Counted from the first letter of the stretch, positions 1 to 8,728 are shown. The stretch: DNA of 41,841 bases from Anaerolineales bacterium (GCA_017882125.1 JADGQC010000005.1:1-41841); one strand, 5' to 3'. Translations and numbers: made by a program. Notes: generated by a model from the letters alone, not told the origin.

Positions 1-1
1 C

Positions 2-1999
2 AAAATGCCAATGCCATTTGGATACCGTGTGCGCACGTTGCACGGGCTGGCGCACGACATCGTCCGGGAGAAACCTTCGGCGGTAGGGTTGGAGGAACGG
101 TTTTCCATCATCGATGAACGTGAGGCTGATTTAATCCGCAAGGATGCCGCAGCTGCCTGGCTGCAAGCCAACCCGTTTGAACTGGACGATTTTCTCTTAA
201 TGGATATGGACGAGGGCAAGCGCGATTGGGTTCACCGCCAGCAGTTGCCCGAGTTGGTGACGGGAATCGCCCTGGCATTCATCCGTTCTGCAAAGGACAA
301 CCGTCTCACACCGGATAAACTTCGCAACCTTCTGGGAGAGGTTCCCGCTCCTTTACCACTGGCGGAAATGGGATTAGCAATCTATACGGATTACCAGCGC
401 GCCCTGACTTACCGCGGCGCGGTTGATTTCGACGATTTAATCCGCCTGGCAATTGACCTGCTTGACAACGACCCCGAGTTCCTGGAACGGCTGCGCTACC
501 GCTGGCCGTACATCTTGGAAGACGAAGCGCAGGACTCCAGCCTGCTACAGGAGCAAATCCTGCGACTTCTCGTTGGAAACGGCGGAAACTGGGTGCGCGT
601 GGGGGACCCCAACCAGGCCATTTTCGAAACATTTACTACTGCCTCTCCCAAACACCTGCTGGATTTCATCCAGGGCGAGGCCGACCAATATAAAGAATTG
701 CCCGATTCCGGCCGCTGCCAACCCGGCATTATTGACCTGGCGAACCGGTTGATCAAATGGGTGAATGGCGAACATCCCGAACCGGCTGTACGCGACGCGC
801 TGACCGTACCTTATATCCGCCCCACTGCCATCAACGACCCGCAGCCCAACCCTCCCAACAACCCGGATGGGGTCAAACTAATAGGAAAAAAATACACTCC
901 CGACGAAGAAGTGGAAGCGGTGGTTAAATCCATTGAACGGTGGCTGCCGGATCACATGGATGGGACTACCGCTGTGTTGGTGCCGCGCAACCAACGCGGT
1001 GTGGATGTCATCAACGCGCTTAAACGTCGCAATATTGATTTTGTGGAATTGCTGGGAAGCACCTCGTCCACTCGGCTCGCAGCTGGTCGTCTGGGGGATA
1101 TCGTCAGCGCTCTTGCCGATCCACAGTCATCCGTACGCCTGGCAAAAGCCTATCTTGCCTGGCGCTGCGAAGATGAAGAGGGATCCAATACAGATTTTCA
1201 GCGCCAAATCGCCGATAAGATTCATGGATGCAGCCAGATCGAAACCTTTGTCAGTCCCCGCAAGGACCGGGATTGGCTGGCAGACCTGGAATCTGAAGGA
1301 GCCACCACTGAAGCCATTTTAGAGCTGGACGAATTTCGAGTTTTCGTCCAGCGATGGCAGGGAACGACTGTCCTTCCTATCGACCAGATGGTGCTGGCAT
1401 TGTCACAGGACTTGTTCAATGCTCCGAACGACCTGGCCCTGGCGCATAAGCTCGCTCTTGTACTGCGCCAGGCCAGTGATGATCACCGTGACTGGCGACT
1501 GCCAGAATTAAATGGCGAGCTCAGCATGATCTCCCGTAATGAACGACGCTTCCTTGGGTTCAGCGAAGACGACTCTGGTTTCGACCCGTCACACCACCCA
1601 GGGAAGGTGGTGGTAACAACCATGCACAAGGCAAAGGGGTTGGAGTGGGACAGGGTTTACCTGATGTCGGTCAACAACTATGATTTCCCCTCCGGACAAC
1701 CCAATGACCGTTATATCCCTGAAAAGTGGTTTGTGCGCTCAAGCCTCAACCTGGAAGCTGAGACCCTGGCTCAACTGGAAGCCGTTTTATCGACCGGAGA
1801 ATACAAATTCTATAAAGAGGGCTTAGCCAGTCAAACTGCCCGGCTGGATTACGTTCGGGAGCGACTGCGGCTGCTCTATGTGGGCATTACGCGAGCGAAA
1901 AAGGAACTTATCATTACCTGGAATAGCGGTCGCCAGGGTGACCAGACTCCGGCAATCCCGTTCGTAGAGCTGCAGGGATGGTTGGAGAATATGACCTGA
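2..1999 (+). CDS. UvrD/Rep-type superfamily 1 DNA helicase, 5' truncated by window edge
   Basis: 3'-to-5' SF1A helicase that unwinds DNA with ATP in repair or recombination. The reading frame is open to the left edge, so the N-terminus with Walker A (motif I) lies outside the window. Visible here, counted from the first ATG at 5: a motif Ia-like segment (RTLHGLAHDI, near 10), motif II DEAQD at 173-177, motif III (GDPNQAIF, near 200), motif V (TTMHKAKGLEW, near 540) and motif VI (LLYVGITRAKK, near 620). The protein ends about 30 residues after motif VI, so it has no C-terminal nuclease domain like AddA or RecB. A separate RecB-like nuclease is encoded at 9711. The family call is firm. Whether it is the housekeeping UvrD/PcrA or a paralogue cannot be decided without the N-terminus. 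Confidence 0.93.
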   Translation, partial: KMPMPFGYRVRTLHGLAHDIVREKPSAVGLEERFSIIDEREADLIRKDAAAAWLQANPFELDDFLLMDMDEGKRDWVHRQQLPELVTGIALAFIRSAKDNRLTPDKLRNLLGEVPAPLPLAEMGLAIYTDYQRALTYRGAVDFDDLIRLAIDLLDNDPEFLERLRYRWPYILEDEAQDSSLLQEQILRLLVGNGGNWVRVGDPNQAIFETFTTASPKHLLDFIQGEADQYKELPDSGRCQPGIIDLANRLIKWVNGEHPEPAVRDALTVPYIRPTAINDPQPNPPNNPDGVKLIGKKYTPDEEVEAVVKSIERWLPDHMDGTTAVLVPRNQRGVDVINALKRRNIDFVELLGSTSSTRLAAGRLGDIVSALADPQSSVRLAKAYLAWRCEDEEGSNTDFQRQIADKIHGCSQIETFVSPRKDRDWLADLESEGATTEAILELDEFRVFVQRWQGTTVLPIDQMVLALSQDLFNAPNDLALAHKLALVLRQASDDHRDWRLPELNGELSMISRNERRFLGFSEDDSGFDPSHHPGKVVVTTMHKAKGLEWDRVYLMSVNNYDFPSGQPNDRYIPEKWFVRSSLNLEAETLAQLEAVLSTGEYKFYKEGLASQTARLDYVRERLRLLYVGITRAKKELIITWNSGRQGDQTPAIPFVELQGWLENMT

Positions 2000-2129
2000 C
2001 CGGCACTGGCAGAGAATAATAAATTTACGTCAAATTGCCAGAGGAATCCAAATATTATTATCGGGAAATAACCGAAGCATAAACTAAGCAATCGTGGGTG
2101 GAATTGACGGATAGATAGCAACTTCCAGG

Positions 2130-2158
2130 TTGCGTCCAACTTCAAAAAGCTATAAAAT
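2130..2158 (+). promoter_or_regulatory. candidate sigma-70 promoter for the EamA gene
   Basis: TTGCGT at 2130-2135 and TAAAAT at 2153-2158 are 17 bases apart, 31 bases before the ATG at 2189. The -35 box is a poor match and the -10 is good. A 5-bp inverted repeat (GCAAC...GTTGC) overlaps the -35 box. The rest of the 189-base gap after the helicase shows nothing recognisable. Confidence 0.35.
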
Positions 2159-2188
2159 AGGCCAATTGCCGAAAGGATACCACTCCCA

Positions 2189-3094
2189 ATGAAATTTCGC
2201 ATTGCAGTCGCGATGCTGGCTATTTACCTGGTCTGGGGTTCGACTTACCTGGCGATTCGATTCGCAGTCGAAACAATTCCGCCTTTCATCATGGCCGGGA
2301 CGCGCTATCTGCTCCCCGGTCTGCTTCTAATGGTTTGGAGGAGACTCGCAGGAGACCCAGCCCCAACCCGCAGACAGTGGCTGTCAGGTGCAATCGTGGG
2401 ACTCTTTCTACTATTGGGCGGGAATGGACTGGTCTCATGGGCGGAACAACGAGTGGAATCGGGGATTGCTGCACTTATTATCGGCACGGTCCCAATCTGG
2501 ATGGTGATATTCGATGCAGTATTAACCCGCATAAGACCTCGCTGGCAGGTGATCATGGGGCTGCTGACCGGGTTTGGTGGCATCATCTTCCTGATCGGTC
2601 CGGAAAGTCTGTTCGGCCAACACCCGCGTTATGACCTGCTTGGCATTGGTGTTCTCGTTCTGGCGGCATTTTTATGGGCGATTGGCTCCATTTACAGTCG
2701 GGACGCCGACCTGCCCCGCTCTCCGCTCCTGGGGACCAGCATCGAGATGCTGGCCGGAAGCGTCGGGCTCTATATCGCCAGCCTGTTGACGGGCGAATGG
2801 AAAACGTTCAACGTAGGGGCTGTTTCACAGCAATCAGTATTGGGGTTGCTATACTTGATCGTATTGGGAACCCTGGTCGGGTTTGTAGCTTATACCTGGC
2901 TCCTTCGAAATGCCCCCATTTCACTGGTGTCAACTTATGCCTACGTAAACCCATTGGTCGCAATCCTGCTGGGAAACTGGTTGGTACAGGAACAGCTCAA
3001 CTGGGAGGTTGCCCTGGCAGCGGCAATCATCATCGGCTCGGTTGTCCTAATCAACTCCTTCAGGAGAAAACTGGTAAGTGCACCGGCTGACTAA
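2189..3094 (+). CDS. EamA/DMT-superfamily permease (RhaT/YedA-like)
   Basis: Inner-membrane drug/metabolite transporter of 301 residues, the usual length. It has ten predicted hydrophobic segments in two EamA repeats (about 5-140 and 155-295). The N-terminal AIYLVWGSTYLAIRFAVETI stretch is typical of the YedA-like branch. The substrate is unknown; relatives export amino acids or other small metabolites. An AAAGGA sequence lies about 10 bases before the ATG. The gene is monocistronic, with its own promoter candidate and a strong terminator, and it converges on the FGGY-kinase operon. A second, different EamA gene lies on the other side of that operon (8800-9702). Confidence 0.9.
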   Translation: MKFRIAVAMLAIYLVWGSTYLAIRFAVETIPPFIMAGTRYLLPGLLLMVWRRLAGDPAPTRRQWLSGAIVGLFLLLGGNGLVSWAEQRVESGIAALIIGTVPIWMVIFDAVLTRIRPRWQVIMGLLTGFGGIIFLIGPESLFGQHPRYDLLGIGVLVLAAFLWAIGSIYSRDADLPRSPLLGTSIEMLAGSVGLYIASLLTGEWKTFNVGAVSQQSVLGLLYLIVLGTLVGFVAYTWLLRNAPISLVSTYAYVNPLVAILLGNWLVQEQLNWEVALAAAIIIGSVVLINSFRRKLVSAPAD

Positions 3095-3108
3095 ATGTTG
3101 ATTCCTGA

Positions 3109-3151
3109 AATCAACCTGCCCGGTAAGAATACCCGGGCAGGTTGATTTTTT
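3109..3151 (+). terminator. Rho-independent terminator between converging genes
   Basis: Perfect 15-bp stem (3109-3123 pairs with 3133-3147) with a 9-base loop, ending in six T (3146-3151). It ends the EamA transcript. The stop codon of the opposing FGGY kinase (3150-3152) abuts it. The minus-strand side has only a short T run, so it is stronger in the plus direction. Confidence 0.9.
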
Positions 3152-4685
3152 AATTCTTCCTCATCGCCTGATACAAAGGCTGGAGTCGCTTGTACATTTG
3201 CTTATACACGCCATAATACAACTCATCATAGCGAGCATGTACCTTTATATCCGGCTCAAATGTGTCACGCACATGCGTCATCTCCCGTATGGCCGTCGGA
3301 AAATCCGGATGGACTCCGATCCCCACAGCTGCATCCATCGCGGCGCCCAGCCCAGAAGCCTCATACACGTGAGGGCGGGAAGCCGGCAAGCCGAATACAT
3401 CCGCGGTCAACTGCAATGCCGCTTCGGATTGGCTGCCCCCTCCCGCCACCCGTAATTCGGTGATAGGCACACCGGAACGTTTTGTAGTCCGCTCAGCGCC
3501 TTCACGCAGGGCATAAGCCAGGCCTTCCAGGATGGCACGATAGATGTGGGCACGCGTGGTCACGTCGCTAAAGCCGATGATGGCGCCGCGTGCTTCCGGA
3601 CCCGGGAAAACCAAGCCGGGTGACCAATAAGGCTGAAGCACCAATCCATCGGAGCCCGGTGGGATGGTACGCACCAGGTCATCGAACAAGGTTTCAGGTT
3701 CGATACCCTGCGCCTCGGCAAGCCCCTGTTCGCGCAGACCAAATTCCTGCTTGAACCAAGTCACCATCCAGTAACCGCGGTAAATCTGAATTTCAAAACT
3801 ATACTGTCCCGGGACAGCTGCAGGGTAGGGAGGAATGAGCGGTATGACTTCGATGTATTTTTTATGGGTAGTGTTGATGGTGGCAGTCGTCCCATAACTG
3901 AGGCAGGCGATATGCGGTTCCAGGCAGCCTGCTCCCAGGACTTCTGCAGCCTTATCTGCAGCGGCGGCAATCAGCGGCAGACCAGCCGGTAGACCGCTGG
4001 CAGCTGCAGCCTCTGCGGTAATCTCTCCCAGTTTGGAGGCGACCGGGATAAGCTCCGGAAGGAGGGTTTTATCAACCGGCACTGCCAACCACTTCCAGCC
4101 CCATGTAGCCTCCCAATCCTGCTTCTTGTAATCGAAGGGGATGTACCCCACCTGGGAGCCGACCGAATCGACAAACCTGCCGACCAGCCGGTAAGTTAAA
4201 TAACCTGAGAGAAACAAATACTTAAAGGAGGCCTTCCAGATCTCGGGTTGGTACTTCTGCAGCCAATTAGCCTCTGCTTCTGCTTGAACGTAAGCAACCG
4301 TTTCAGAGGCACCTGCGATCTTAAAAGCTACCCCCCAAAACCCACTTAGCGGTTTAAGTCCCTCGGTGCGTCGCTGGTCGAGCCAGTGGATGGCCGGGCG
4401 CAGCGGTTTGCCTACTTTGTCCACGTTGATGAGCGTACTGCGTTGGGTGGTGAGGCTGACGGCAGCGAGGCTGGATTTATCCACACCCTGCACCCATAAA
4501 TTTTGGCAGGCATCACAAACGGCCTTCCAGAAGACTTCGGGATCCTGCTCAGCCAGACCAGGAGCGGTGGAGTAATATGGCTCAATTGGGACCCGGGATT
4601 TATATAAGATTTTTCCACGTGGATCAAAAACGATGGCGCGCACTGATTGGGTACCGTTATCGATCGCGAGCAGGTTTTCGGGCAT
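3150..4685 (-). CDS. FGGY-family carbohydrate/polyol kinase
   Basis: ATP-dependent kinase of the hexokinase-actin fold, 511 residues, cytoplasmic. Seen: the N-terminal phosphate-binding segment [17 protein letters not shown], a substrate-lobe motif TTQRST followed by HWLDQRR, the second-domain glycine region LSYGTTATI, and the FGGY C-terminal signature region ([10 protein letters not shown], then [14 protein letters not shown]). Glycerol kinases carry NQRET where this has TTQRST, and xylulokinases carry GQMHG, so neither assignment fits. The substrate is open; a polyol, a ketose or a glycerol derivative are all possible. The start at 4685 is chosen for GGAGG five bases upstream; an in-frame ATG at 4697 lacks a Shine-Dalgarno. 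It is the last gene of the fadR-like/AGPS-like/GlpD operon, 69 bases after glpD. Confidence 0.88.
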   Translation of the reverse strand: MPENLLAIDNGTQSVRAIVFDPRGKILYKSRVPIEPYYSTAPGLAEQDPEVFWKAVCDACQNLWVQGVDKSSLAAVSLTTQRSTLINVDKVGKPLRPAIHWLDQRRTEGLKPLSGFWGVAFKIAGASETVAYVQAEAEANWLQKYQPEIWKASFKYLFLSGYLTYRLVGRFVDSVGSQVGYIPFDYKKQDWEATWGWKWLAVPVDKTLLPELIPVASKLGEITAEAAAASGLPAGLPLIAAAADKAAEVLGAGCLEPHIACLSYGTTATINTTHKKYIEVIPLIPPYPAAVPGQYSFEIQIYRGYWMVTWFKQEFGLREQGLAEAQGIEPETLFDDLVRTIPPGSDGLVLQPYWSPGLVFPGPEARGAIIGFSDVTTRAHIYRAILEGLAYALREGAERTTKRSGVPITELRVAGGGSQSEAALQLTADVFGLPASRPHVYEASGLGAAMDAAVGIGVHPDFPTAIREMTHVRDTFEPDIKVHARYDELYYGVYKQMYKRLQPLYQAMRKN

Positions 4686-4754
4686 GAAGGCCTCCATTAA
4701 GGGAAAGGCACCAAAGATAAATTATCCAGCCAGGGATTCTGTGGCGGATGAGAA

Positions 4755-6338
4755 TTATAGGCGATATGCCCGTTTCCATAATTCCGAATATGATTTTTCT
4801 TCAGCCTGCCAGCGGGTATCATCCCAGCCCAACTCAGGCTGGACAATGGCGCGGATGCGGGTCATTTGATCCATGCCCCCGTTGTTGACAAGCAACCCGA
4901 TCCGGACGCGACGCAGAAGCAAATCATCGAGGTGAACGACGCCTTCTTCGCGCGCTGCCTGGCGGAGTTCAGCCCAGCAATAAATAGTTCCAGCAACAGG
5001 ATCGAGGTCTTTTCCCGAGGCGGAAAACAACGCCGCCGATCCAGGTCCATAGCGCGCCAACAGGCGCAGGCATTGCGTGGGGCTGAAATTCGAGACCGCG
5101 CAGGCAGCCACAGCTTCCCGTGGGATAACGTCCAGCACGGGGACGTCCGGATCGAACGGAATATTCCCAAGGTGGCGGCGGACAGCGATTAAAGCATCGC
5201 GTGCCATGATCCGGAATGTTGTCAGTTTCCCCCCGCTGACGGTTAGCAGACCGTTCTCGTCCCAAAGGACATGCTCGCGTGATTCTTTCGAAGGGTTTGG
5301 CTTGCCTGTATTCACGACTGGACGGATCCCGGAGAAAGTGGCGGTCACATCGGCAGAAGTCAATTCCTGGGCAGGGAATACTTTCTGCAAGCCAGCCAGC
5401 AGATACTCGACTTCAAAGTCGTTAATGCAGGGATCGGTAACCAGATCCGAATCCAGGTCGACATCCGTAGTACCGAAAATTACGACCCCTTCCCAAGGAA
5501 TGGCAAAGACTGCACGACCATCTTCCGGATGAAGGAAAGTAACCGCGCGGGTCAATGGGAGGCGCTGGAAAGGAAATATTAAATGGCTGCCGCGGATCGG
5601 GCGCAACCTCGGAGCTTTCCCCACTTCGCCACGCAACCTATCCGCCCAGGCTCCGGTTGCATTTATCACCACCCGGCCTTTTATTTCCGTCCGCCTGTCT
5701 GAATCTCCGGAAGTATCAAGAAGGACCACGCCGCATACCTGCCCGGAATTTGTCTTGAGCAGGGATTCGACGCGCGCATAATTGAGAGCAAGCCCTCCAG
5801 CGGACACAGACTCGCGCAATAAACGCAAAACCAGACGGGCGTCATCGGTTTGAGCATCAAAAAAACGATACCCGCCATGCATGCGAGGTGCGGTCAGCGA
5901 AGGACAGAGTTCGCGCAAATCATCGTTGTCATACGAACGGTGACTCCATTGATGCGCCATCAAGTCATAAACGGCCAGCCCTGCTCCGAAAACCCAACCC
6001 GGCATGTGATCTCCCGGAAGGATGGGGTAAAGGAATCCCAGGCGGTTTACCAGTCCTCTGCCTTGTTTTAATAAGTATTCGCGCTCGGTCACAGATTCCA
6101 GGGTAACGCGGACCTGGGCATTTCTCAAATAGCGCATGCCACCATGGACAAGTTTCGATGAACGCGAGGACGTTCCTGAAGCGAAATCGTCCGCTTCGAA
6201 CAAAACTACCTTCAGTCCGGAATGCACACACTGACGCAGAATCCCCGCGCCGGTGATCCCACCGCCGACGATGATCACATCCCAATCCTGATTGAGTTCC
6301 GACCAGGCCCGGTCACGCCAGCCTTTTGTCCAATCCAT
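4755..6338 (-). CDS. glpD: FAD-dependent glycerol-3-phosphate dehydrogenase (GlpD/GlpA type)
   Basis: Oxidises sn-glycerol 3-phosphate to dihydroxyacetone phosphate and passes electrons to the membrane quinone pool. The 527 residues hold an N-terminal FAD-binding Rossmann motif (VGGGITGAG at 24-32), the family segment SSRSSKLVHGGMRYLRN, a central DAO domain, and the C-terminal DAO_C helical domain (LDDLLLRRVRIGLL). The start at 6338 (MDWTKGWRDRAW) has AGGAG seven bases upstream; an in-frame start at 6386 would run into the preceding gene. It follows the AGPS-like gene by 37 bases. The family is certain; the exact substrate is an inference, since GlpD paralogues acting on related phosphates exist. 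The role proposed here is supplying DHAP to the neighbouring AGPS-like flavoprotein. Confidence 0.9.
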   Translation of the reverse strand: MDWTKGWRDRAWSELNQDWDVIIVGGGITGAGILRQCVHSGLKVVLFEADDFASGTSSRSSKLVHGGMRYLRNAQVRVTLESVTEREYLLKQGRGLVNRLGFLYPILPGDHMPGWVFGAGLAVYDLMAHQWSHRSYDNDDLRELCPSLTAPRMHGGYRFFDAQTDDARLVLRLLRESVSAGGLALNYARVESLLKTNSGQVCGVVLLDTSGDSDRRTEIKGRVVINATGAWADRLRGEVGKAPRLRPIRGSHLIFPFQRLPLTRAVTFLHPEDGRAVFAIPWEGVVIFGTTDVDLDSDLVTDPCINDFEVEYLLAGLQKVFPAQELTSADVTATFSGIRPVVNTGKPNPSKESREHVLWDENGLLTVSGGKLTTFRIMARDALIAVRRHLGNIPFDPDVPVLDVIPREAVAACAVSNFSPTQCLRLLARYGPGSAALFSASGKDLDPVAGTIYCWAELRQAAREEGVVHLDDLLLRRVRIGLLVNNGGMDQMTRIRAIVQPELGWDDTRWQAEEKSYSELWKRAYRL

Positions 6339-6375
6339 GGTTGATCTCCTGGATTCCCTTCGTGCGGACGATGGT

Positions 6376-7983
6376 TCAGAAACCAAGGTCCTCGCTCAAA
6401 AACAATTTTCCAGGGTTCATCATCCCATCCGGGTCAAAAGATTTGCATACAGCGCGGATGGCATCCATACCAAGGGAACCCTTTTCTGCGGGCAGGTAAG
6501 GGGCATGATCAATGCCAACACCATGTTGGTGTGTGATCGTCCCGCCCTGTTTCTGGATCGTCAGGCTGGCTGCCTTTTTCATTGCTTGCCAGAGTGCTAA
6601 AAGTTCATCCGGGTCAGCCGGACGCCGGAAGAGGAAGGTGGTGTAGACACTGGCTCCATCACGATAAACGTGTGACAGGTGTGCAAAAGCCAGAACCTTC
6701 GCTCCAAAATTACCCGCAGCCTCTATTATGGCGGCTGGAATTGCCTCTGAAGCTGCCATAACTTTGGACCAAGGGAGAGCAGTTTCGGCTGTGTCGATCG
6801 CCACACCCAGGTCCCAGAGCGTATTGCGCAGGTAGGGGGAGTAAAAGCGACTCTTTTCCCAGGTGTGACCGACAACCGTGCCGACAAAAAGTCCTCCCTG
6901 TCTGCGGCATATGGATGAAGTCTGTGCCCTAACATTTCGCACATGACCAGCGGACCCCGTCGCTCCAAAAACCAGGAGGCAGCGCATCCTGCCATAACCG
7001 ATCAAGCGCAGACCCTTATCTGCGGCGCCAACCCAGGATTTTCCGGAAAGAATCAAGGTGGTCTCTGTTTCCTGCGGGTTGGAGAGTCTCAGCATAGACA
7101 CAGGGACTTCATCCTGAGCAACCTTGCGGACCGCCTGAGTACCCTGCTCCCAGGTGGGGAAAAAGACTCCGTAGAATTCCTCTGCTTCGGGAACCTGGCA
7201 CAGCCTGACCTTCGCCTGGGTTATGACTCCCATGCGTCCTTCTGATCCAAGGACCATCTCTTTAACATCAGGCCCTGCTGCAGAAGCCGGGAAATGGGGG
7301 ATTTCCAACATCCCGCGTGGGGTCTGCATCCGTCCCCCGGCGAATAACTGTTCAATCCGCCCATATTTGTAAGATTGCTGACCCGAGGAACGGGTGGCGA
7401 TCCAACCTCCCAAAGTTGAATACTCGTGCGATTGCGGGTAATGCCCGAGTGTGTAGCCATTCTCTTTTAATACCTTTTCCAATTCCGGACCGGTGACTCC
7501 AGCCTCGAACGTTGCCGTGCGCCCGAATTCGTCCAATGAAAGTAGACGCGTCATGTGTTCCAGTGAAAGCGTCAGCACCGGCATATCCGATTTTGAAGGA
7601 TTAATATGTCCGACCACACTTGTCCCGCCTCCATAAGGAATTACTTTGGCTCCCACCTTTTGGGCATAATTCATTAAATCTGTTACATCCTCTTCATTGC
7701 CGGGATTGGCGACACCATCAGGAAACGCGCCGATCCGACCCGAACGAAGAGCCACCCAGTCAGGCATGGATTGACCACGGGCATGGGTTAGTCGCGCTTC
7801 TGGAGAACTATCTATTAGATTATGGTAGTGAAGATGGGTGGCAGGCACTGATTTAAGAACAGTCTCGAAAACGGCATCCGGCTGAGGATCCAAAGTTCCA
7901 AATAAGGAGGTGAGATATGCCCTTGCTGAATCTGGAACCGGGTATTCGGTTTTAATATTGCCCCACCCGTTCCAGCGCTTCAT
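6376..7983 (-). CDS. FAD-binding oxidase resembling alkyl-dihydroxyacetonephosphate synthase (AGPS)
   Basis: Flavoprotein of the VAO/PCMH fold, 535 residues. The FAD-pyrophosphate loop PYGGGTSVVGH lies near 114-124. Further AGPS-like segments follow: GHYPQSHEYSTLGGWIATRSSG, a PASAAGPD-to-LGSEG stretch and KSFDPDGMMNPGKL at the C-terminus. These resemble eukaryotic AGPS more than GlcD or D-lactate dehydrogenase. AGPS exchanges the acyl chain of acyl-DHAP for a fatty alcohol to form the ether bond. The tri-His motif of AGPS reads His485-Gln486-His487 here, so chemistry may differ. The true start is ATG 7983 with AAGGAGG upstream; its ATG overlaps the stop of the fadR-like gene (ATGA), so the two are translationally coupled. 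Bacterial members are mostly uncharacterised. The FAD-oxidase call is firm; AGPS activity is a hypothesis. Confidence 0.8.
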   Translation of the reverse strand: MKRWNGWGNIKTEYPVPDSARAYLTSLFGTLDPQPDAVFETVLKSVPATHLHYHNLIDSSPEARLTHARGQSMPDWVALRSGRIGAFPDGVANPGNEEDVTDLMNYAQKVGAKVIPYGGGTSVVGHINPSKSDMPVLTLSLEHMTRLLSLDEFGRTATFEAGVTGPELEKVLKENGYTLGHYPQSHEYSTLGGWIATRSSGQQSYKYGRIEQLFAGGRMQTPRGMLEIPHFPASAAGPDVKEMVLGSEGRMGVITQAKVRLCQVPEAEEFYGVFFPTWEQGTQAVRKVAQDEVPVSMLRLSNPQETETTLILSGKSWVGAADKGLRLIGYGRMRCLLVFGATGSAGHVRNVRAQTSSICRRQGGLFVGTVVGHTWEKSRFYSPYLRNTLWDLGVAIDTAETALPWSKVMAASEAIPAAIIEAAGNFGAKVLAFAHLSHVYRDGASVYTTFLFRRPADPDELLALWQAMKKAASLTIQKQGGTITHQHGVGIDHAPYLPAEKGSLGMDAIRAVCKSFDPDGMMNPGKLFLSEDLGF

Positions 7984-8678
7984 TTGGCCTCCTTTTGCAT
8001 TTTTTGCCACAACTCCAGGCTCTCTTCCATGATCCGGCGGGTAAGGGTTTCGGCATCGAAGGCTGCACCCGTTCGGGCGCAATCAAGCAACTCCGCATAG
8101 AAATTTCGTGAATGCTGACGGCACGCCGGGAAAGCAAAATATTGCTCTCCAATGGTTATCGACAGTTTCTGGAAGCCGTTGAAGAGAAAACGGAATATTG
8201 GATTTGGTGTCAGCTGGGTAAGACGCATGTGCAAGTCCCAGTCGGCGCGAGCGAACGCAGATGAATTCTCTTCCAGATGTGGATAGGTTTCCAGCAAAGC
8301 AACTACTTCCTCTGCGGCGGCCTCAATAGCCTGGCGAGTGTATGCTGGAGCCACCAGAACGCGAAACTCAAGCAAATGGGTCACAAAATCTGGTGATTGG
8401 CATACAGAGGTCTGAGCAAGTACTGCAAGAACGGCCAAACCTCCTTCCTGCCAGTAATCGCGGACACGGGTGGGCTTGCCATGCTGAATATTCAGCCACC
8501 CATCGCGGGCCAATCGCTGGAGCGCTTCACGCAGGGTTGGGCGGGTCACGCCGACCAGGTCGGCAAGATCTCGTTCGCCGGGAAGGCTGCTGTTGATAGG
8601 GAAATGCCCGGACAAGATGGCTTCGAGCAGGCGGCTTTCAGCCATTTCAGCGGGTTTTTGAAGGGTCTGCCAATCCAT
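7980..8678 (-). CDS. FadR-like GntR-family transcriptional regulator, probably acyl-CoA responsive
   Basis: DNA-binding repressor/activator of 232 residues (E. coli FadR has 239). Residues 10-70 are a winged helix almost superimposable on FadR: GERDLADLVGVTRPTLREAL then RLARDGWLNIQHGKPTRV. The FadR DNA contacts R35, T44, R45, R49 and H65 appear as R36, T45, R46, R50 and H66; only T46 is changed (P47). The C-terminal half follows the acyl-CoA-binding FadR_C domain, not FCD: NPIFRFLFNGFQKL, QYFAFPACR, and EESLELW keeping the counterparts of S219 and W223. AAGGAG precedes the ATG at 8678. It is first in the operon, and a FadR-type palindrome lies 12 bases upstream, so autoregulation is likely. 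True FadR is best known in Gammaproteobacteria, so its presence here is notable. Confidence 0.88.
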   Translation of the reverse strand: MDWQTLQKPAEMAESRLLEAILSGHFPINSSLPGERDLADLVGVTRPTLREALQRLARDGWLNIQHGKPTRVRDYWQEGGLAVLAVLAQTSVCQSPDFVTHLLEFRVLVAPAYTRQAIEAAAEEVVALLETYPHLEENSSAFARADWDLHMRLTQLTPNPIFRFLFNGFQKLSITIGEQYFAFPACRQHSRNFYAELLDCARTGAAFDAETLTRRIMEESLELWQKMQKEAK

Positions 8679-8689
8679 GTCTACTCCTT

Positions 8690-8711
8690 ACTGGTAAGTG
8701 GTCTTACCAGT
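8690..8711. promoter_or_regulatory. FadR-type operator palindrome
   Basis: A perfect 9-bp inverted repeat, ACTGGTAAG (8690-8698) and CTTACCAGT (8703-8711), surrounds TGGT. Inside it is TGGT-CTT-ACCA at 8699-8709, the TGGT-N3-ACCA core of E. coli FadR operators. It lies between the divergent fadR-like and EamA genes, touches the fadR-like Shine-Dalgarno, and would sit just downstream of the predicted start of transcription. Confidence 0.75.
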
Positions 8712-8728
8712 CAAAGGATACCATTTTT

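Noticed and set aside
3150-4685. Glycerol kinase GlpK, suggested by the glpD neighbour
   Set aside because: The glycerol-binding motif of GlpK (NQRET) is TTQRST here.
6376-7983. Glycolate oxidase subunit GlcD or D-lactate dehydrogenase
   Set aside because: Same fold, but the segments around YPQSHEYSTLGGW and PASAAGPD are closer to AGPS, and no GlcE/GlcF-type genes are near.
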